Below, one piece after another: positions 22,401 through 31,400 of a stretch of 64,000 nucleotides of DNA; within the stretch, counting starts at the first letter, position 1, and each line of letters begins with the position of its first letter. Made by a program: the position numbers and the translations under genes. A model generated the notes under the pieces. That model did not search any database. It was not told where the DNA came from and saw nothing but the letters and a program-made list of their open reading frames with translations. Origin of the DNA: Pisaster brevispinus (Eukaryota; Echinodermata; Asteroidea; Forcipulatida; Asteriidae). The DNA lies in assembly GCA_023634235.1 (NCBI GenBank), contig JAMKCF010000041.1, forward strand, positions 744,001 to 808,000, in the 5' to 3' direction.

Positions 22401-25400
22401 ACAGCTATTGGTCATTTTGTCTGTGAATACCAATAAATTTTAAAAGGAATAAAATAAAATTAAAAATCACTTTATTTTTTAAGTAAGCAAAGTGAACCAC
22501 TTACTTTTAAAAGAAATTTCTCTGTTAATAAAGTGGTGATCAAATTGAGTTATTTGATCAGACACCTCAAGGAAATTGAGCGAGAGATTAATCTCACCCA
22601 AGGCAAGGATTGTCGGCTGAATGAAAAATTTAAAATTATCAAACCAAAACGGCCTTCCGTGTTAATGTTACAGTAAAACCTACATAATTACTATCAACGG
22701 AGAAATCCTTGAAACTGTAATTCAATCCAAACAAAGACTAATACAATATACTTTATGCATTTCAATTTATTGACGACCCTGTATGTCTAAGAAAATCTCA
22801 AAAGAAAGACATTTTGAAGACAAAAAGCTCAAGCCTGCAAGAATAATTCATTTAAATATTCATGGAAGATGGCCTTGGTGAAAGTACACTCGGCAAAAAG
22901 ATCAACTAAAATGAAGTCTTGCCTGGGAAAATGATTAATTAGAGCTACAAGGACACGTTCAAAGATGGAATATTTTCAGGGAAAGTCGAGACGTGTTACG
23001 TAATAAAAGATTAAAGCTCATCGGCGAGTTTATAGTAAGTAATTTATCAAATGTGGAGAATTATTAGAATATATTTCATTCTTGGTGATTAAGGAGTCCC
23101 TTGACAACTTTAAACACAAAGACAGATGACTCGACACTTTGCTAAACCATGGAAGGAGAAAGAAGAAAAGGATAAAATCAATCAATTTTAGACATGTTTG
23201 CCATCAGTAGCTAATTAACCCTATATCTCAGTAGCTAATTAACCCTATATCTCTATCCATGTAGATTTAACACAGTTTAAAACACATTTTTTCCGTTCTC
23301 TTTCTCAAAGACCTATTCAAAAAAATGAAACAAAATTGTCACTGCTTGATATTTCTGAATTTATTTGAAGTGTAAGTTTTACGCCCCATCAAAGATTGAA
23401 ATAAAAGTTTGAAAAAACATTTATTTTCTGACAAAAGTACAAGTTGGAAATTGTATATAGATATTTTGACAGCGGTCAAGATTTGAAGAATGATAACAAC
23501 TGACTGGGGATTAAACAGTAAAGAGGTTGATTATTTTATTTTTATTTTTAATTTTAATTTTATTATTTATTCAACAGGGCAAGCACATACAACGGGATGG
23601 ATTCAAAAAATAAGACAGTGAAAACACACAAATTAAAGCAGAAAGAAATTTGGCCTGGCAAGAAACTTAACCCCAAAAAGTGAAATTTTCTAAACTTTTA
23701 AATACAGTAAGAAAAGAGGAAAGGAGATTTCAACCCTGATCAGACATAAAACAATTGTTTTGTTTGTGTTTTATAAGTTTTTATAGAGCTTGTAAAATGG
23801 ACTGACTAAAAATATAGATTTTATTCTATCAACAGTTGAGCAAAACAGCCGCAACAATTAAATATCCAGATATTTTTCAAACAACATTACATTCGTTATG
23901 GAGTACAAAAGAACTGGTGCTTTTTTCCCCCAGAGATCTATTGACAAAAGAATCCACCAAAATAGAATCCACAGAAAGATAACAATCCACTGAAGAATAA
24001 TGCATTAATGGAAAGGCATGGCAGTAACTGGATGCCTGCATCTATTATGTAATCACTCTCCCTGGATGTGAAATTGCCAAATGACCTTCAGTGTAATATT
24101 ATAACAGGGTTGTTGATTAGGGAATAAAACCACCCTGGGAAAATGGACAATAAAATCCCCCAGGGTACAATATCATAATCTTGTTGGCAAGAGTGACGTA
24201 ATTCCATTGTAGAACACACGCCCACTTTACACAGTTTGGATCCAGAAGCCACTTTGAAATGCATTGAGCCAATTTACTCCAGAGACTGGTGAGGTCTAGG
24301 TTTCATTTTTTGGAAGTGTCTGGTAGAAACTCAAGGTCTTCATAAAAATGGCATAAGAATCGCTTTTAAATGATGGAGTGAGGGAATTTAGGTTGAGTTA
24401 TGATCAAGTATGTCTGCTTTGGAGCTTGAAGTAGGTGAAACCTCATCATGCATCCACTGTTGCAATCATAGTGAAATAATGCTCCTTGCTGCAAGCAATG
24501 CTTGCACATTGTGAGGTAGTCATGCGGTCTTTGTAGTGATCTTTGTATTTAAAATTGTTTATGAGGTCAAAATGTCGCACAGATTTCCCCTGGCGGATAA
24601 TAAAGTATGATCTATCTATTATGACTTGTCAATTACTAGACTCAGAATGGAAAGGCAAGTGTTACGTAAAAATGTGCTGAATTTTAATGGTACGAACCAA
24701 CATGAAATGGAGGATGGGCAGCTTGAGGTGGGAGACAGCGGCATAGCCTGAATTTGTTCTCTGGGGGGTGGGGCAGTAAATTTCTATTAAAAAAATAGCT
24801 GGGAGTTCAGAGAAAACCAGAATTAAACAAAAAGTCTGAGAAACTCAGAAAAATGAGACGGGAAAGTCCCAGTGAGTATTAAGGAATTACACTTGGCTTG
24901 ATAGGGAAGATAGATCCAAGATATCAAACCGATTGCCATGCCCCCAACTCGGTCTACGTTTGAAGGAAATCACTGATGGGAGAAGGCCAGGAAAATGATG
25001 CCATGGGCAGCCTCTTGAGTTTCCTCTTGGGGGGGTTACTTCATCAGAGTGTGGAGGTAGAATTGATCAGAAGAGAGAGTTTTATAGACATTAAAGGGAA
25101 CATATACCTTTGGTTTTTGGAGCCGTTCTATTATTTTATTCCTCTTTAAATGTATTACATAATATAATAAAGCTAGGGCTGCGAAAATTTCATTTCAAAA
25201 GGTGGAAGCAATTTTTGAGAAATCGCCGATAATCTGAAGCGGTTATGTTCACCCAGGAAGAATAATCCGTAATTGGAATACAGAATCTGAGAAACATATC
25301 CGACAGTTATGTTCTCAGATTTAAATTTTTGGGGGATAAAAACTGATCTCTTTTTCCATAACCCCATTACTTCGAAGTAAAATGATTCTCAAAATGCTTT

Positions 25401-28400
25401 TATACTTACTATTGAAAGCTGCTGTACTTGTAACCAAGTAAGTTTTTATTGCCATTAGTTTTAAGAGCGATTACCAAATGTATACCTTCCCTTTAATCAT
25501 TTTTATAAAACATCCAAATACTCCAATTCCCAGGGGTTGTGCTTGAAGAGTAAACGCATTCCCATTCTCTCGTATTTAGAATCTTGCACAATGCAACCAA
25601 ACTGCACATTTGAGCAAATTGCGTTGAGCCGAGCAAAAGACAAAGACAGTGGATTAGTTTGGGATTCTGTGTACATTTATTTACAATGAGTAGCAAGTTA
25701 TCAATTCGGTATTATTTATCAATGTCTCTTGAGATGATTTATTTCTGATTGTTATGCACCTTTGTACATTGAATGGAATGGGCGCAATATAAATCAACAA
25801 ATTATGATTATTGTTATACTCTTATTTTAATGGCTTCAACCAAAATAATCACGAATGATTTTGGGTGTCTTCTATTTCCCGTGTTTGTCTACGGTGGACA
25901 CTGAAGGAGTTCACTGTTTGGTTTCAGGGTGCAGAGATGCCAGCCTTTGCATCTTGCAATCAGGGAGATTTGTACAACACTCAGGGAGGTATTGAGTATT
26001 ACATTTCACATTATAGGGAAAAAGGTTTCCATAATCAGGGAGATTGTCAAATTTGTTCAGCAGAACATGGAAAGATAAGTTTATATTCAGGAAACCTTCT
26101 GCAGAATCAGACAGCTTTGTGGGTGTGTACAAACAGATTTACAAAACCACAAAATGTCTGCTTTCGTTTTGTTTTATTTTGAGAGTGTTTTTAGATGGAC
26201 GTATTTCTCTAGAAGTTTACTACTACTTATGACATTTATAATCAGTAAGATTTCAGATTGAAAATTCAATTACTCTTTGTTTTTTTAATTACCAATCCAA
26301 TAGACCATGTGACCTGTGACATCACAGGGCTTGAATTTGACACTGGACCGCCGGCCCGAGGCCAGTGATTTTAGCCTCGGGCCAGTAAACTCATGACCGG
26401 ACTCCGGCAGTCTTGTGTTTTTTAATTGAATAACAGCCACTATGTTATATCTTTAACAGAAAGAAATGGTGTTCAGATGTTGACCTCAAGTCTGGTAGAA
26501 TTCAGTATCAAGACAAAATAATGAGATACATTGTAAATCTTCTCCTAGTGCTTGTTCAAATAAAAACAATTTACATGAGAAACTGTGTAGAAAGCTCTTT
26601 CTCATGAAGACTCTGGTCTTGTGAAATAAATTCTGGTCCAGTAAACACTTTTAGCAACAAGCCCTGTGGTCTTGTGGAATTTTACCCCAAATTCGAGCCC
26701 TGCATCACATGTTGACAAAAGAGCCACGGAGCCTACACTTCCTGCAGGCAGGATTTGTACACAGCTCAATGCAAGAATACATACAATCTTATATTTTATG
26801 GAGATTGCACTGTCTGTTTTTTATCAACTTTTGATATGAAGAAAGAGGGCACATCTCGTAACTTGTTTAGCTGTTATTTCTATATAGGGCCGAGTAAAAA
26901 AACAAACATGTTTAGCGTCTGGGTTTCTAAAGAAAGGAAGGAGGAGGGGCTTTTTATCTTTTATTTTTTATTTTCAAGATGGCAGCCATTCTTTTTTAAA
27001 TTTCATATATCCGTTGTTTTTCTACTGTTTAAACACACAATACATAAAAGAAACATGTTGGACAAGACATTGAACATGTCCGGACTTTTTTAAAAAGAGG
27101 AGGAGACAGGGTGCTACTATTTACTATTTTCCAATCTTTTGCTATTTTTTCCAAGATGGCCATGCTAAATATGGCTGGCCAAGGTATATTTATTCACAGA
27201 TTTTGTGCTATTTTATTGCATCAGTACACTAAAAAAGCACAAAGCAAATGTTTTGTATCATTTTAGTCTTTTTTTCTTTCTTTTTCCCCCCTTTTTTATG
27301 GTAAAAAAGAAGAAGAAGAAAAAAAAAGGAGGCGGCGGCCAAAAAGGAGGACGCTAAACATGTTTTGTTTTTTTACTCGGCCTAACCCTTGAATTTGTAT
27401 GGAAGTTATGACACAAAATGTCAAATTTCCCATATGGCCAGTGATGTATCTTGCCTGCCAGAAATGCCCTGGATTGTACAATGTCACTTTTTTGTGAATA
27501 AGGGTGAGTTGGTCTATAATTTGTCATAAAAAGATTTCAAAAAAATTCCCAGAGATTCGAGCTCAATTTTGTTCTTTTGTTCACAAATGTGAATAGAAAA
27601 AAAAGAAGGCCTGTCTAGTTTGATTGTAACACACGATGGTTTCAAACTGATTTATATCCAGCAAAATATTGATGAAAAGGACCAGCGTAAGTGTTAATTG
27701 ATTTTTGTATTTTTAGTGGTTAACATGAATTGCCATGGTGTGATGTCGTGTGTGAATGATGGCTGGTATTTCCGCTATCACACACATGAGAGACTTTTAA
27801 TTTGTGAACCCCGGTGAGAATCATTTGAAATGCATTTTAGGTAAATGGTAGCATAATGACAATAGAACGTTCCACATGAAGTATCTGTGTGTGATAGTAA
27901 ACTCAGATCATGGTTTCAAATTTGGTCTTTACATTTGTAATAATTAAAAAATATATAAAACAGATCTTACAAAGCACAGGGTCTACCTAAAAAGGCGCTT
28001 AATGATAGAAATAAAATTTAAGAGAATTTTTACTTGGTTAAATGCAAGTGGGACTCTTACTAATGCGGCAAGACATCTCAGCCTCAGCCTCCCAAATGCA
28101 TTTATTTTAATGGTACAATTGAACGTTGACTCAAGGACATAAGACATGATAGACCTCCCTCTAATTAATGAAATCTAGCTCAGGTTTAACCCAGCGTAGG
28201 AAGGATATGAATCTAATGTAGTTTGTTTGTAGTGGTTGATGCTTCATGAGCTAAGAGGGTGTAATATTAAAAAAAGATTCTTGCATTTTTTTGATTGAAT
28301 AATTGGTGCATTCTTTCCCTCCGCTGGCTAATCGATCATGACATGCATGTTAGTAGGTCAGGGTTGTGATGGGATTGAGGTTCTAGTCTGTGATAGATGC

Positions 28401-31400
28401 AACCCTGCCTTCCATTGTATAAAACGATGTGTTATATTTTTATGTATCGAGAAACAAATCACAGGGTTAACTGACTGGGTAAATTTTTGGGGTGAACAAA
28501 GAAACATTGACTCAAGTGGGAGTTGAACGTACAGGTCGTGGCCGAGCTCCGGGGTTTCTGATCAGGAGAGTGGGTTCGAGTTCTGGTTGTGGCACTTTTG
28601 CCCGTAAGCAAGACACTTTACCATAATTTCTCTGTCCTTCAGATGGGACATTAGGCCATACTAGGATTGGTAGGGCATGTCAAAGAATGCAGAACACTTA
28701 TCATGGAAGAGAAGGAGTTAACCCCGGTGTTTCTGTTTCACATAGCAAGCACCCTTGTTTACAGGTTTCCTCAGGCTTGCGAGCTACAGTGATTAAGTTC
28801 ACTTATGAGGCATCCTTTGTTTCATTACCAGAATTAAAGGGTACGTTCAGACGAGGAGTTAAACTAACCCTTATTCCGAGCACCATCATGACACCCATGG
28901 TCCATGGGTGTCCAAAAGATAAAAATGACTTATTCCAAATTGGGCTTGCGTTCACACGAGTAAGTTAGTCCTGTCCGCACGGGTTAAACTGACCCACACG
29001 TTGATTATCAGGTCATGCATAGCTGACTCTGACCGACCACTCTTCCGGTCCATCGTATACATGTACATGTATCAGCTGGGAATTACTTGTGGTAGTCTAC
29101 GCGCGTTGTTGTTATGATGACGTAACCTTCTGTGGAGAGGTCACATGAAATAAAAGAGACCGGATGTAGCGGGTCAGTTGCGTTCCAACGATGGTTTATT
29201 GGACCTCGCAGCGGGGGGTTGGTCGTAAAACCTGGGCTAAGTTACGCTAATCCAACATTTTTTAGGTTTAGTTTAGCCCAGTTCTCTGGGTCAAATTGAC
29301 CCTCGCGGACCGGATTTTTGCGTTCCAACGGAGGGTTATTTTAGCACTTTTGGATTAAGGGTTAGTTTAACTCCTCGTCTGAACGTACCCATAAAGAACC
29401 AGCACCCTCCGGGTTAACATACCATTGCTCACCCAACTGAGCGAGCTACCCCCTAATCTTGGCCGTCTTCCTCCTTATATTTTCATGTACAGGTTTCCCC
29501 GACCAAGACCGTCTACAGATGCACATGGCAAGGATGTGATAAGATGCTGTGTACTGTTCAGGGGATTGAAAAACACATCCGGACCCAGCATCTCAGGTAG
29601 GGATAGCTTCATCTAAGACATATTGGCAATGGAGGTCATTCGGCGATAAATCTAAACAAGATGTACCCCCTGAATAAACGTCTTGACGCTCTGTCTTGGA
29701 GGTAACTTTGTGGATTTAGTGGGGGATCATACATGTACCTGCTGGGAAGTGTTCTCTCCTCATCCTTAGTTTGGTCTGTACTGCACAAGTATAGATTTGA
29801 GGGAACATGGGAGGTTGGATGGGTTCGAATCCCACATGCTGTGCCCGAGGAATTTTCCCACAATGCCTGGGAAAAAATACTGAAGATACAGCGTTAATAA
29901 TACATTTTGTATCGGTTAAGGTCAATAAAATCATACTGGGGGGAATTTTACCAGGAACTCATTTCCGGCTCAAGCTGCACAATCAAAACTTATCACCACA
30001 CAAAAATGTTCAAAGAAAAAGCATTTTATGCAAAAAGTAAATACCCACAAAGATATGCAAATTTTGCTTTGTTTAGTCGTTCGGAGGTCACTCAGGGTCC
30101 ATCAAGGTGGGGCAAGAAAACAAGTTATAAGGCATCATAACCCGCTTGGTGGATCCTCCAAGGTTGATCTGTAAGATTGTTTAACCTAGATTTAGATCAT
30201 TACATGTGATTCTGTGACCGTCATGTTGAAACTGGCAAGTTCTACCTTTCTCTATGGTAACACAATACAAAACATCAAAATCGACGGGGAAATTGTAATC
30301 CGTTTTTTCTTAAATGCAAGATCATCTTTATACAATATGCAAGATGATGGCAAAGCTAATATTGCCTTGTTGATTTTTTATTCTAAAAATAGGAAATATT
30401 TATTTAACTACTGGCTCTTCGACTCTAAGGCCATTTTTCATGAGTGTTTGCTGGAAGGTTATTTTTTTATTTATGTCTCATTTAAATTTCCTTGAAAAAG
30501 CCATATAGACGGGTCATTTTTAAACTCGGTTTTGTCAACAACATTAACCTATCTTTTCAGGTAGATTTCAGTTAGGTTTTTGGGATGCATTACTTGAAAC
30601 TTAAATGGATGCACTTGTACTTCTCCAGAAACCTAAGATATACCTTAATTTAAGTTCAAAAGCGTTGTATCTCGTTTCTACAATACCGTTGTATCTTGCA
30701 CGGAAATGCTCCATGCACAAACATTATTCTTGGCTCATAATTGTTTCTTGCATTCGTGCAGGTTGTTATAAGTGAGATACTGCATTTTGAAAACTTCAAA
30801 CTCATGCCTAACAAAAGTGATATTTTAAGAGATAAAATTTTGTGGAGCAACAACTTGTTTCAAAACATTTCGTTTAAATTAAATAGAATGTATTCTTCCA
30901 GAAAGCTCATCACTTTAAAATTCATGTTGAATCAAAAATGAAAGTCAAATATTTCACTTCTTGCTGTATTTGACAACATGGTACAAAGTCCACCCATGCT
31001 CATGCACAGCTCTGACCACACCTGCTGGACAACACAAAGTCAATTATTAAATTCCAAAGCAAAGTTTTTTGAGATTCAGTCATTTCCGTGGCGACTAGCC
31101 TTCTTTCAATGATAAGATATTCAAAATCAATGCAAGAGAAAAAGTGGATGAGTCAGAAATTTCACCGGAACTTTATCTTTCTTTTAATTTTTTTGGTAGA
31201 TATTTTTCTTTGTCTGGGGAAGAGGAAAGTTGATGACTATCCATCAAATTTGCTGATCTTGTTTTTATTTTATAGATCCTTTGTAGTCCTTATTTTTGTA
31301 TTTCCATAATCAGTTATCACTCTAGAGGTGATAATCATAGTTTGTAATACATGTAATATCATGGGAACCAAGTTCTCAACAAAATCTGTCGGCGATAGTT

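Larger units (their letters stand above)
10651..29492. other. Intron 2 of gene 1 (18.8 kb, repeat-rich)
   Basis: It lies between exon B and the zinc-finger exon, which share phase 0, so no exon need be missing. It holds the 21-bp minisatellite, several SINE fragments and many short inverted-repeat elements. Stretches 11480-13230, 14600-15980, 17050-18450, 19380-20150 and 22250-25090 show no repeat or exon I can support. Confidence 0.8.

Noticed and set aside
28687..28968. 93-codon plus-strand open frame
   Set aside because: It spans the junction between a SINE and a MITE.
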